Positions 1-10,309 of a stretch of 46,085 nt of DNA are shown here, in pieces. The translations under genes were made by a program, and so were the position numbers. The notes under the pieces are model-generated. The model was not told the DNA's origin and made no database searches. It was given only the letters and a program-made list of their open reading frames with translations. Location: the NCBI RefSeq assembly GCF_011601345.1, contig NZ_JAAORB010000023.1:1-46085 (forward strand). The letters are read 5' to 3'. This DNA comes from Roseovarius gahaiensis (GTDB lineage Bacteria; Pseudomonadota; Alphaproteobacteria; Rhodobacterales; Rhodobacteraceae). Positions within the stretch are counted from its first letter, which is position 1. Each line of letters opens with the position of its first letter.

Positions 1-169
1 ATGCGCCCTTCACGCCCAACCCCAAAGTGGCCTAATTTTGCGCCGCCCTTTGGTCGGGTTTTACTCCGCCGTTGACAACTAAAGCATTCACACGCCAAAC
101 AACGTGATATGGATCAAAGAATTCTGTATCTGGAATGTGGAATATTGCCGCTGAATTGAAGGAAACCCG

Positions 170-643
170 ATGCGATTGACGACTCGAACGAACTTGGCCG
201 CGCGTGTCTTGATGTTCTGCGCGACCAATGATGGCCAACTGGTGCGGACCTCGGACATCGCAAACCGCTGCAATGCCTCGATCAATCACGTTGCGCGGGT
301 TGTCCAGCAATTGCAGGTCGAAGGCTATCTAGAAACTCTTCGCGGGCGGACGGGTGGCATACGCTTGGCCAAACCGGCCAGCCGGATTTCGATTGGCGAG
401 GTGTTTCGGATTTTTGAAACCGAAATCCCCTTTGCAGAGTGCTTCGATACAGAGCGCAACACATGCCCGTTGGCAGATACTTGCCGCCTCAGATCCTATG
501 TCAGTCGCGCGCTTGAAGCCTTTTATCACGAGCTGGACATGGTCACCCTTGACGATCTGGTGGTTGGCAATTGCGGGTTGATGGAACTGCTTTCAATGAA
601 GCCCACGTTCCCCGGTGCGTTTGCTGAGTGCAGCACACAGTGA
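170..643 (+). CDS. Rrf2-family transcriptional regulator, NsrR-like
   Basis: A 157-residue winged-helix regulator of the Rrf2 family. The N-terminal half (about residues 1-70) carries the HTH (TSDIANRCNASINHVARVVQQL) and the wing (LRGRTGGIRLA). Three cysteines, C91, C99 and C105 (ECF-x6-C-x5-CRL), sit where NsrR and IscR bind their iron-sulfur cluster, and the ECF/CRL context resembles NsrR more than IscR. Family knowledge suggests a cluster-based sensor, probably of nitric oxide or redox state, acting on DNA in the cytoplasm. The start is preceded by AAGGA at about 8 bases. It stands alone and converges on ribD, so its targets are not evident here. The Rrf2 assignment is firm; the NO-sensing role is inferred. 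Confidence 0.85.
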   Translation: MRLTTRTNLAARVLMFCATNDGQLVRTSDIANRCNASINHVARVVQQLQVEGYLETLRGRTGGIRLAKPASRISIGEVFRIFETEIPFAECFDTERNTCPLADTCRLRSYVSRALEAFYHELDMVTLDDLVVGNCGLMELLSMKPTFPGAFAECSTQ

Positions 644-707
644 ACCAATCAGGCCAAAGGCCGGTTGCAAGCCCGGCAATACCCCCCAAGCCGTAAAAAC
701 AGGCGGG

Positions 708-1811
708 TCAGGCCCCGTCGCGCTTCCAGCGGTGCATCACGTCACCGCCCACGGCGCGGCTTTCGACCAAGCGGAACCGATGCGCGGCCTGCAACCGGTC
801 AAGCCCCATCGCGCCGACACCGGGCAGCCCTTCGGCCCCGATAGCCAGACCGGCGGTAAAGCCCACCAGCTCATCCACCAGCCCCGCCCGCAGCAACGAC
901 GCCGCCAAGGCGCCGCCGCCTTCGCAGAACACGCGCGTCAGCCCTTGGTGCCCAAGGTTTTCCAGCACCGAGGCGATATCCAACTGCTGGCCCACCAAAT
1001 CACATGCGATGCGGGCAGCGCCCACACCGTCCCATGCTTCGGCCAGTGCCGCATCCGGGTTGGGCCCATGGCACAGCCACAACGGCACATCACGCGCGCT
1101 GCGCGCCAATTGCGACATCAGCGGCACATCCAACCGGCGTGAGACAACCACACGCACCGGCTGTCGCACCGGGCCGTGACCGCGCACCGTCAGCATCGGG
1201 TCATCCGCCCGCGCCGTGCCCGCCCCGACCATCACTGCATCATGACGGGCGCGCAGCCCGTGCACCATGTGCCGCGCCTCGGGGCCGGTGATCCACTGGC
1301 TGTGGCCCGTCGCCGTGGCAATCCGTCCATCAAAGGATGTGGCCAGCTTCAGTGTCAGATGCGGGCGACCTGTGACCTCGCGTTGCAAAAACCCGCCCAG
1401 ATCGGTCATCGCCTGTTCGGCGCACACCCCGGTTGTCACCTCGATGGCAGCGGCGCGCAGGCGTTCGAACCCCTTGCCCGACACCCGCGGATCACTGTCC
1501 GAGATCGGCGCGACAACACGCGCCACCCCGGCCGCGATCAACGCATCGGCACAGGGTGGGGTTTTGCCGTGATGGGCGCAGGGCTCAAGGCTGACATAGG
1601 CCGTGGCGCCGCGCGCGGCATCGCCCGCCCGCGCCAGCGCTTGGGGTTCAGCATGGGGCCGCCCACCCGGCGCGGTCCAGCCGCGCCCAACGATTCGGCC
1701 TTGCTGGACAATCACGCAGCCCACCGCCGGGTTGGGCCAGCACTGGCCCTGCCCCCGCCGCCCCAGTGCAAGCGCAAGGGCCATGAAACGGGCGTCGGCG
1801 TCGCGGCTCAC
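708..1811 (-). CDS. ribD: Bifunctional riboflavin biosynthesis deaminase/reductase RibD
   Basis: RibD carries out two consecutive steps of riboflavin synthesis: deamination of the pyrimidine intermediate, then NADPH-dependent reduction of its ribosyl side chain. The 367 residues match the family length. The N-terminal deaminase domain shows the zinc site H53-A-E55 with C78 and C87 in the PCxxxxxxxxC arrangement; the reductase domain begins near residue 145 ([15 protein letters not shown]). Its start codon overlaps the nrdR stop by four bases, so the two genes are probably co-transcribed, a common nrdR-ribD arrangement. No FMN riboswitch is visible upstream. Confidence 0.95.
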   Translation of the reverse strand: MSRDADARFMALALALGRRGQGQCWPNPAVGCVIVQQGRIVGRGWTAPGGRPHAEPQALARAGDAARGATAYVSLEPCAHHGKTPPCADALIAAGVARVVAPISDSDPRVSGKGFERLRAAAIEVTTGVCAEQAMTDLGGFLQREVTGRPHLTLKLATSFDGRIATATGHSQWITGPEARHMVHGLRARHDAVMVGAGTARADDPMLTVRGHGPVRQPVRVVVSRRLDVPLMSQLARSARDVPLWLCHGPNPDAALAEAWDGVGAARIACDLVGQQLDIASVLENLGHQGLTRVFCEGGGALAASLLRAGLVDELVGFTAGLAIGAEGLPGVGAMGLDRLQAAHRFRLVESRAVGGDVMHRWKRDGA

Positions 1812-2293
1812 TCGTCTTTTGACTTGGCTTCGGCGATGGCCTCGTCGGGGCGCAGTTCGCTTACGAATTTGTCGAAATCATCGGCGGCTTGGAAATTCTT
1901 GTAGACGCTGGCAAAGCGCACATAGGCCACGGTATCAATCCGCGCGAGGCTTTCCATCACGATCTCGCCTACGGTTTTCGACGGGATATCCGTCTCGCCC
2001 ATACTTTCCAGACGGCGCACGATGCCGGAAATCATCTGCTCGATCCGCTCGGGCTCAACCGGGCGCTTTTGCAGCGCGATACGAATGGAGCGTTCCAGCT
2101 TGTCACGGTCGAAATCCTCGCGGCGTCCATTGGTTTTCACCACCACCAGATCGCGCAGTTGCACACGCTCATACGTGGTGAATCGCCCGCCACAGGCAGG
2201 GCAAAACCGGCGACGCCGGATTGAAACATGTTCCTCGGCGGGCCGGGAATCTTTGACTTGGGTGTCGATATTTCCGCAAAACGGGCAGCGCAT
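1808..2293 (-). CDS. nrdR: Transcriptional repressor NrdR
   Basis: NrdR is the nucleotide-sensing repressor of ribonucleotide reductase genes. The 161 residues show the zinc ribbon at the N-terminus (C3, C6, C31, C34: CPFCGN and CPACGGRF) followed by an ATP-cone domain ([20 protein letters not shown]). Length and both domains are typical. It is the first gene of an nrdR-ribD operon. A consensus DnaA box lies about 53 bases upstream, toward the divergently transcribed SDR gene. Confidence 0.96.
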   Translation of the reverse strand: MRCPFCGNIDTQVKDSRPAEEHVSIRRRRFCPACGGRFTTYERVQLRDLVVVKTNGRREDFDRDKLERSIRIALQKRPVEPERIEQMISGIVRRLESMGETDIPSKTVGEIVMESLARIDTVAYVRFASVYKNFQAADDFDKFVSELRPDEAIAEAKSKDE

Positions 2294-2345
2294 CGGCCGT
2301 TCCCCTTTTCTTCATCTGCCTCTTGGTTGTGGGTCTGAAGCCCAC

Positions 2346-2354
2346 TTATCCACA
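2346..2354 (+). promoter_or_regulatory. DnaA-box-like 9-mer TTATCCACA
   Basis: The 9-mer TTATCCACA matches the DnaA-box consensus TTATNCACA exactly. It lies in the 197-bp divergent intergenic region between nrdR (minus) and the SDR gene (plus). One 9-mer of this kind is expected by chance every few hundred kilobases of both strands, so position is the main argument. A role in cell-cycle control of nrdR is only an inference. Confidence 0.35.
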
Positions 2355-2490
2355 GCCACTATAGGACAGCCGCAAGGTTTTGGGTAGAGGGGAATTTCGA
2401 CCGCAAGATAGGCATGGTGACCCGTGGGGTTTAACTCTCTCGCATAGGGGTTAGGTAGTTCGCAGGTATAGACAAACGAAAGGCCCAACC

Positions 2491-3168
2491 ATGACGGAAA
2501 AAACTCTTTTCATCACCGGCGCATCCACCGGCATCGGGGCCGAGACGGCCCGTGCTGCCGCCGCCCGCGGCTGGCGCGTGGCCTTGATGGCGCGCAGCGC
2601 CGACAAGCTTGACGCGCTGGTTGAAGAGCTCGGAGCAGACCGCGCCCTTGCCATCGCGGGCGATGTGACCAACTACGACGACCTGACCGCTGCCGTGGAC
2701 AAAACCACCGAAAATTTCGGCAGCATCGACGCGGTGTTTGCCAATGCCGGGCGCGGCCTTGATGCGGCGGGCATCGCCGAGGGCGACCGCGACGAATGGC
2801 GCGCGATGATGGAGATCAACGTCATGGGCGTTCTATGGACAGTCAAAGCCACCTACGACGCGTTGAAAGCCAGCAAGGGCCACCTTGTGTTGACCGGATC
2901 GGTCGCTGGCAACATTCACCTGCCCGGCTCGGTCTATGGCGCGTCGAAATGGTTTGTGCACGGCCTTGGCGGCAACCTGAGCGAAGAAATGCGCGAATGG
3001 GGCGGGCGCTGCACCGTTATCGCGCCGGGGATGGTCGATACCCCGTTCTTTGAGACGCCCAAACCCGACAAGCTGCAGCCGCGCGATGTGGCTGAAACCG
3101 TGGTGTTCGCATTGGAACAGCCCAAACGCGCCGATGTGCGCAAGCTGACAATCATGCCCACCGGCTGA
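2491..3168 (+). CDS. SDR-family NAD(P)-dependent oxidoreductase
   Basis: A classical short-chain dehydrogenase of 225 residues. The nucleotide-binding motif TGASTGIG is at residues 9-16, NAG at 86-88, and the catalytic Ser138, Tyr150 and Lys154 are in place (YGASK). It resembles the YdfG group of serine/3-hydroxy acid dehydrogenases, but the substrate cannot be read from sequence. A purine-rich stretch (GAAAGG) precedes the ATG. It is transcribed divergently from nrdR, and its stop lies 3 bases from that of the convergent YjbQ-family gene. Confidence 0.88.
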   Translation: MTEKTLFITGASTGIGAETARAAAARGWRVALMARSADKLDALVEELGADRALAIAGDVTNYDDLTAAVDKTTENFGSIDAVFANAGRGLDAAGIAEGDRDEWRAMMEINVMGVLWTVKATYDALKASKGHLVLTGSVAGNIHLPGSVYGASKWFVHGLGGNLSEEMREWGGRCTVIAPGMVDTPFFETPKPDKLQPRDVAETVVFALEQPKRADVRKLTIMPTG

Positions 3169-3171
3169 CCC

Positions 3172-3597
3172 TTAGCCCAGATGCGCCGCCACCTGTCGGA
3201 CGTGCGGCGCATCGCGATGCTCGAACAGATAGATCCCCTGCCAAGTGCCCAGCACAGGCCGACCATCGCTGACCGGAATGCTCAGGCTGACAGGCATCAT
3301 CGCCGCCTTGATATGAGCGGACATATCATCGGGGCCTTCATAGGTATGGGTGAGATAACCCATCGACGGGTCGGTCGTGGGCGGCACCAGCCGGGCAAAA
3401 TAATTGCGCAGATCGGTCCGCACCTCGGGATCGGCGTTTTCCTGTATCAGCAAACTGGCCGAGGTATGGCGGACAAACAACGTCAGCAGCCCTAGGTGCA
3501 CGCCCGCCTGCGCCACCCACGCGGTGACGTCGCCGGTAAATTCATACAGGCCCTGCCCGCGCGTTGCGATGGTGAATGTGGTTTGCTCTGTGCCCAA
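3172..3597 (-). CDS. YjbQ-family protein (UPF0047)
   Basis: A 141-residue protein with the family signatures HTSASLLIQENADPEV, GPDDMSAHIK and LGTWQGIYLFEHR. Members of this family (E. coli YjbQ) have been linked to weak thiamine-phosphate synthase activity, but the physiological role is unsettled. The apparent start is TTG: an in-frame TAA lies eight codons upstream and no ATG or GTG gives a full N-terminus. The gene converges on the SDR gene. Confidence 0.85.
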   Translation of the reverse strand: MGTEQTTFTIATRGQGLYEFTGDVTAWVAQAGVHLGLLTLFVRHTSASLLIQENADPEVRTDLRNYFARLVPPTTDPSMGYLTHTYEGPDDMSAHIKAAMMPVSLSIPVSDGRPVLGTWQGIYLFEHRDAPHVRQVAAHLG

Positions 3598-3670
3598 CGC
3601 GGCCCCCGGTGCAAAAGCTTACGACCCGACTTTGACACGCGCCACTACAGGCCCGCCAGCGGTGGCGACC

Positions 3671-3952
3671 CTAGCGAAAGAGGCGCTCGCCCTGTTCGTC
3701 GATGACCTGCTTGGCCTTGCGCAAGGAAAACGCCTGCGCCTCGTCCAACGACCGCACTACATCCGCGCGCAGCAGGTGGTGGCGCTTGACCTCGCCATCA
3801 ATCTCTTTCTCGATCACCGCGCCAATGCGATAGCCATCGGCATCCGATTGCGGCGCCGGGGTAATGCGGAATCCATTGTAGGATTCCGCCTCGACCTCGG
3901 GGGCCTTGCCCGCCTTGGATTTTCCACCGAAAAGCTTTGAAAACAGGGACAT
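3671..3952 (-). CDS. HlyU-family protein
   Basis: A 93-residue protein resembling the HlyU family, first described as a transcriptional activator of haemolysin in Vibrio. The visible pattern is an N-terminal basic helix (MSLFSKLFGGK), then YNGFRITPAPQSDADGYRIGAVIEKEIDGEVKRH and a C-terminal helix ending AKQVIDEQGERLF, as in other alphaproteobacterial members. Virulence regulation is not implied in this organism; many members are uncharacterised. It lies 8 bases downstream of the rpoD stop on the same strand, so it may be read through from dnaG-rpoD. Confidence 0.8.
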   Translation of the reverse strand: MSLFSKLFGGKSKAGKAPEVEAESYNGFRITPAPQSDADGYRIGAVIEKEIDGEVKRHHLLRADVVRSLDEAQAFSLRKAKQVIDEQGERLFR

Positions 3953-3960
3953 ATCAGGCT

Positions 3961-5949
<1,989 letters not shown>

Positions 5950-6068
5950 GAACGTCTCCTGCGCAGTGGGCGGTCGGGCGATTCGGATTGTCCGAATCAT
6001 TACCGTCTTAAAGTGATTCGAAAACCCGTTTACCCTGTTTTCTTTATCTATTCCTCACCAAACCGCAA

Positions 6069-8027
6069 TCAACGGGTCGGTTTGGTGTATCTTATCGTTT
6101 CCAAGAGCGCATCGAATTGCTCGCGCTCGTCGCGGCTGATTCGTGCGCCATTCTCGGCCAAGTCGTATTCAGCCTGATCCTCGGTCTGGTTGCGTAGGGC
6201 GCGTTGACGCTCTTCCGCCGCTTGTCCCAAACGCCATGTCAAAGCCTCGTCAGCCCACCCGGCCAAATCCTCTGCGGCCTCGCTGACCTCGGCACTCCAG
6301 CCCCGCTCGGCAGACAGCTTGGCCAGTTCCGCCGCAATCGTCATGCGCGCCACCTCGACATCGCCGGGACGGCGCACCGGGGGCGCAAGCGCGACATGGG
6401 GCAAGCGCAGCAGGTTTTCAAGGGCATGCGTGCCAAGCGCCTCTTCGATGCGGGTGCGCAGTGTGTCGGCCCCGGCGGTGGCGTGGCGCAAAATCAAATC
6501 GCGCAGCCTTGCATGCTCGGGGTCGGCGCAGGTCATCATCTCGATAGGTGCTTCAAACTCTTCGAAAACTTCGGGCGTGCACACCAAAGAGGCCAAAATC
6601 GCCGCCTCCCGCAGGCGAATTTGCGCCGCATCATCGGCGGCCACCAAAAGCGATGACTTGGTCGATGGCATCGCCGTCGGGATCGGCTGCCACTTGCCGC
6701 CCTTGTTCCATTTCGCAGCACCGGGTTTGAACGTGTCGCGGCGCGGGCTGAACAACTGCCACCGCATTTCCTTGAGCGCTTGCCCATAGTGGCCGCGGAT
6801 CGAGGGATCACGGATCAGTTTGATCTTTTCGCGCAGCGCCTTGTCCAAGGCGGCCTTACGCTCGGGGCTGTCGTACACATGCCCCTCGGTCTCGCGCTGC
6901 CACAGCAATTGCACCATCGGCAAGGCATCGTCCAACAGCGCTTGCACCGCACTTGCCCCTTTGGCGCGCAACAAATCATCCGGGTCTTGGCCTTCGGGCA
7001 TGATGGCAAAGCGCAGTGATTTGCCCGCCTCCAACAACGGCAACGCGATATCAATCACCCGATACGCCGCCCGCAAACCGGCGGTATCGCCATCTAGCGC
7101 GATGATCGGTTCATCGGCGATGCGCCACAGCATCTGCAATTGATGTTCGGTCACCGCCGTGCCAAGCGGCGCAACCGACGCCCCGAACCCCGCAAGCGCC
7201 AAGGCGATCACGTCCATATACCCCTCGGCCACGATCAGTGGCTGGCCTTTTCCCGCCGCCTCGCGCGCGGGGCCGTGGTGATAGAGCGTGCGGGATTTGT
7301 CGAAAAGCTCGGTCTCGGGCGAGTTCAGGTATTTCGCATTATCGTTTGGATCCATCGCACGCCCACCAAAGGCGATGCAACGCCCGCGCGGATCGCGGAT
7401 CGGAAACATGATCCGGTTGCGGAAGGTATCATAGGGCCGCCCGCCCTTAAGGCTGGGCTTGGCCAACCCGCAGGCCATGATCAAATCGTCTTCGACGCCC
7501 TTGGCCTTCAGATGGTCCCACAGGCCCTGCCACCCATCCGGCGCAAACCCGATCTCGAACCGCGCGCAGGCGGTTTCATCCAGCCCGCGGCCTGTCAGAT
7601 AATCCCGTGCCACGGCCCCCGCGCCGGTTTGCAATTGCAAACGGAAATGACCCACGGCCATATCCATCACCTCGGCCAGTTGCGTGCGGCGGTCGGCCTT
7701 TTGCTGGGCTTGCGGGTCGCGTTCGGGCATGGGCATGCCCGCCTCTTGCGCCAGAATGCGCACCGCTTCCATGAAATCCACATTCTCGGTCTCGCGCACG
7801 AACCCGATCGCGTCGCCTTTGGCGTGACAGCCAAAGCAGTAATAAAACCCCTTGCGGTCATCGACGTGGAAGCTGGCGGTTTTTTCCTGATGGAACGGGC
7901 ACGGCGCCCACAGGTCGCCCTTGCCCTGATTGGACTTGCGACTGTCCCACATGACCTTGCGGCCCACCACTTGGGCAAGCGAGGTGCGGGTGCGCAGTTC
8001 GTCCAGGAATCCAGGGGGCAGGCTCAT
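6069..8027 (-). CDS. dnaG: DNA primase DnaG
   Basis: Synthesises RNA primers at the replication fork. The 652 residues show the CHC2 zinc finger (C43, H46, C64, C67), the primase core with EGYMDVIAL and the TOPRIM acidic residues (ALDGDTAG), and a C-terminal region of about 150 residues where the DnaB-binding domain belongs. It precedes rpoD, with 119 bases between dnaG and the chosen rpoD start; that gap may carry an rpoD promoter. Confidence 0.97.
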   Translation of the reverse strand: MSLPPGFLDELRTRTSLAQVVGRKVMWDSRKSNQGKGDLWAPCPFHQEKTASFHVDDRKGFYYCFGCHAKGDAIGFVRETENVDFMEAVRILAQEAGMPMPERDPQAQQKADRRTQLAEVMDMAVGHFRLQLQTGAGAVARDYLTGRGLDETACARFEIGFAPDGWQGLWDHLKAKGVEDDLIMACGLAKPSLKGGRPYDTFRNRIMFPIRDPRGRCIAFGGRAMDPNDNAKYLNSPETELFDKSRTLYHHGPAREAAGKGQPLIVAEGYMDVIALALAGFGASVAPLGTAVTEHQLQMLWRIADEPIIALDGDTAGLRAAYRVIDIALPLLEAGKSLRFAIMPEGQDPDDLLRAKGASAVQALLDDALPMVQLLWQRETEGHVYDSPERKAALDKALREKIKLIRDPSIRGHYGQALKEMRWQLFSPRRDTFKPGAAKWNKGGKWQPIPTAMPSTKSSLLVAADDAAQIRLREAAILASLVCTPEVFEEFEAPIEMMTCADPEHARLRDLILRHATAGADTLRTRIEEALGTHALENLLRLPHVALAPPVRRPGDVEVARMTIAAELAKLSAERGWSAEVSEAAEDLAGWADEALTWRLGQAAEERQRALRNQTEDQAEYDLAENGARISRDEREQFDALLETIRYTKPTR

Positions 8028-8079
8028 ACGTTAGTATATGAGCAAAGCACCGTCCCGAGACAAGAGCCAGCGCCACCGA

Positions 8080-8373
8080 TCACTGCGCGAGGCACTGCTC
8101 TTTGTAGGCGACGGCAACCGCATCGGTCAGCTGGTCTTCGGGCAAAGTGTAAACCCAATCGACAATCGGCTGAACCGCGCCCGTGTAGGCGCTGTCGGTG
8201 TCCATTGTGTCACGCACCGTGCTTGCGGCATCCTGCGCTGAGGCCCCATCGGCGCGCGCGGTTACGGCGTCATCGACAATCATAGCGGTATTTTCGCATA
8301 AATCTTGCTTGTCCTGCGCAGTAATAGGGGTGGCAGCAATAAGAGCGACGGCAATGGCGGCAAGGCGTGTCAT
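8080..8373 (-). CDS. Small exported protein of unknown function
   Basis: About 97 residues from the start MTRLAAIAVALIAATPITAQDKQ; an in-frame ATG nine codons upstream (8400) would place a charged stretch before the signal peptide. The hydrophobic N-terminus followed by TAQ-DKQ is a good signal peptide I cleavage site. The acidic mature part has two cysteines (DLCENT and KEQCLAQ) that could form a disulfide in the periplasm. No known domain is recognised. It sits just upstream of dnaG on the same strand, separated by 52 bases. Confidence 0.6.
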   Translation of the reverse strand: MTRLAAIAVALIAATPITAQDKQDLCENTAMIVDDAVTARADGASAQDAASTVRDTMDTDSAYTGAVQPIVDWVYTLPEDQLTDAVAVAYKEQCLAQ

Positions 8374-8506
8374 TTGGACCTCGATGAAATATTTGTTCAC
8401 GCCAAACCTAAAGGCGCGGTCTGAAATTTAAAGCCCTTTCAAAGGGGAAAGGCCCGGGCACGCCGTCACGATGGCGCACGCAGGCCAAAACGCGACGCGG
8501 GCCTGT

Positions 8507-9937
8507 TCAAAGCCCAAGCGCCCGATAGCTGGACGCGACCTTTTCGATCGAGACCAGATACGCCGCCGTGCGCAGATCGCGACAATCCTCGCGCCCGTGC
8601 CAGACCTCGCGCATGGATTGGTAGGCGGTGCGCATCGTGTCATCCAAGCCTGAGCGCACCAACTCCAACTCATCCGCGCCGCGCAGGTATTTCTGCTTGA
8701 ATCCTGGCGACATCGTCCAGGCGTCGCCTAGATGGTCATCCAGTTTTTCCAGCTCCCGCACAATCAATTCGTGACGCGCTTCTTCCTGACGACGCCCCAT
8801 CCGGCCAAAGCGGATATGGCTCAGGTTTTTGACCCACTCGAAATACGACACCGTCACACCGCCTGCGTTGGCATACATATCGGGAATGATCACCGTGCCC
8901 TTGTTCCGCAGGATTTCATCCGCCCCGGCTGTGACCGGGCCATTCGCCGCCTCGATGATCAGGGGGGCTTGGATACGGTCGGCGTTGTCCATATTGATCA
9001 CCCCCTCCAATGCGGCGGGGATCAGGATATCGCACTCTTGCTCAAGATATTTCGCGCCATCGGCAATATATTTGCCGGACGGATAGCCATCCACCCCGCC
9101 ATGCTTGGCGATCCAGTTGCGCAAGTCTTCGACATCCAGACCATCCGGATCGTAAAGCCCGCCGTCGCGTTCGATTACCGCCGTGATCTTGCAACCATCT
9201 TCATCGCTCAGGAATTTTGCGGCGTGATATCCCACATTGCCCAGCCCCTGCACAATCACCCTCTTGCCGTCCAGTGACCCGCTCAATCCAGCGGCCGCGA
9301 TATCGTCGGGATGGCGGAAAAATTCGCGCAACGCGTATTGCACACCACGGCCAGTGGCCTCAGTCCGGCCCTGAATGCCGCCTGCATTCACTGGCTTGCC
9401 GGTCACGCAGGCGCGCGCGTTGATATCGGTGGTATTCATACGCCGGTACTGGTCAGCGATCCATGCCATTTCCCGCTCACCGGTGCCCATGTCGGGGGCC
9501 GGCACATTCTGGCTGGGATGGATCAGGTCGCGCTTGGCCAACTCATAGGCAAAACGGCGCGTGATGCGCTCCAACTCGTGCTCGTCCCATTCGCGCGGAT
9601 CGACACACAGCCCGCCTTTCGAGCCGCCAAACGGAGCCTCGACCAGCGCGCATTTATAGGTCATCAACGCCGCCAGCGCCTCGACCTCATCCTGATTGAC
9701 CTCCAGCGCATAGCGGATACCGCCCTTGACCGGTTCCATATGCTCGGAATGAACGCTGCGATATCCTACGAAGGTCTGCATCTGGCCGCGCAGTCGCACA
9801 CCAAACCGCACCGTGTATGTCGCGTTGCAGACGCGGATCTTTTCCTCCATCCCCGGCGGCAGATCCATCAGCGCGACCGCACGGTTGAACATCAGGTCCA
9901 CGCTTTCGCGAAAGGTCGGTTCTTTGGTGGCTGTCAT
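8507..9937 (-). CDS. Glu/Leu/Phe/Val dehydrogenase, probable glutamate dehydrogenase
   Basis: A 476-residue enzyme interconverting glutamate and 2-oxoglutarate with ammonia. The substrate domain carries KGGIRY and the APFGGSKGG motif with the catalytic lysines, PAPDMGT follows, and the Rossmann domain has GLGNVG. The frame stays open upstream to 10066, but MMTATKEP at 9937-9940 has GGGAGA just ahead and gives the normal N-terminus; the extra 42 codons run through the promoter region. It diverges from the tad-like cluster. Glutamate specificity is likely but not proven. Confidence 0.93.
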   Translation of the reverse strand: MTATKEPTFRESVDLMFNRAVALMDLPPGMEEKIRVCNATYTVRFGVRLRGQMQTFVGYRSVHSEHMEPVKGGIRYALEVNQDEVEALAALMTYKCALVEAPFGGSKGGLCVDPREWDEHELERITRRFAYELAKRDLIHPSQNVPAPDMGTGEREMAWIADQYRRMNTTDINARACVTGKPVNAGGIQGRTEATGRGVQYALREFFRHPDDIAAAGLSGSLDGKRVIVQGLGNVGYHAAKFLSDEDGCKITAVIERDGGLYDPDGLDVEDLRNWIAKHGGVDGYPSGKYIADGAKYLEQECDILIPAALEGVINMDNADRIQAPLIIEAANGPVTAGADEILRNKGTVIIPDMYANAGGVTVSYFEWVKNLSHIRFGRMGRRQEEARHELIVRELEKLDDHLGDAWTMSPGFKQKYLRGADELELVRSGLDDTMRTAYQSMREVWHGREDCRDLRTAAYLVSIEKVASSYRALGL

Positions 9938-10058
9938 CATGCGTCTCCCATTTACACACCGGTCAGGGCCGGTATTTTTGGCCGTGTCCGCGTTGCATAC
10001 ACGTATCTTCGCATGGTTAATGCCTGCGACAATTTTGTCCACCCATAGCGCCCGAAAC

Positions 10059-10073
10059 TTAAGCACAAGTTAA
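10059..10073. promoter_or_regulatory. CtrA-type binding site TTAA-N7-TTAA
   Basis: The sequence TTAAGCACAAGTTAA is an exact match to the alphaproteobacterial CtrA consensus TTAA-N7-TTAA. It lies in the roughly 370-bp divergent region between the glutamate dehydrogenase gene (start 9937) and the tadG-like gene (start 10310). CtrA is known to control pilus, motility and gene-transfer-agent genes in this bacterial group, so regulation of the tad-like cluster is the natural reading. Binding is inferred from sequence only. Confidence 0.55.
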
Positions 10074-10309
10074 ATATAACGCCCCGCCGCACGTTGGATG
10101 ACTCTGTGTCGCCCCTCTTCATTCGGCGTGTTGTGCCGATTGTCCGCAAGTTGCGCACAATCCATCAAAACCACCAGGTATTTTAATAAAAAAGGCTATT
10201 AATCAGCAGGTTAGAAACACAATCATGCCTTATTTTCGCCACGTCATTCGTTAATAAAACCTGTATAAGAGTCCGATTACCGGGATCAGTGCGCCCGAAA
10301 GGTGTGACC
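10074..10309. other. AT-rich intergenic stretch upstream of the tad-like cluster
   Basis: With 9938-10073 this makes a gene-free stretch of more than 300 bases. The part from about 10176 to 10275 is distinctly AT-rich compared with its surroundings, with several TTAAT/ATTAA words (TTTTAATAAAAAA, TATTAATC, GTTAATAAAA). It probably holds the promoter and regulator sites of the pilus-like operon. No hairpin, small ORF or RNA gene is convincing here. Confidence 0.4.

Noticed and set aside
1812..2490. FMN riboswitch ahead of ribD
   Set aside because: ribD is second in the operon and overlaps nrdR. No conserved RFN-type stem pattern was recognised upstream.
7140..8285. Plus-strand 381-residue open frame over dnaG
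   Set aside because: Antisense shadow of the primase, with biased composition and no motif.
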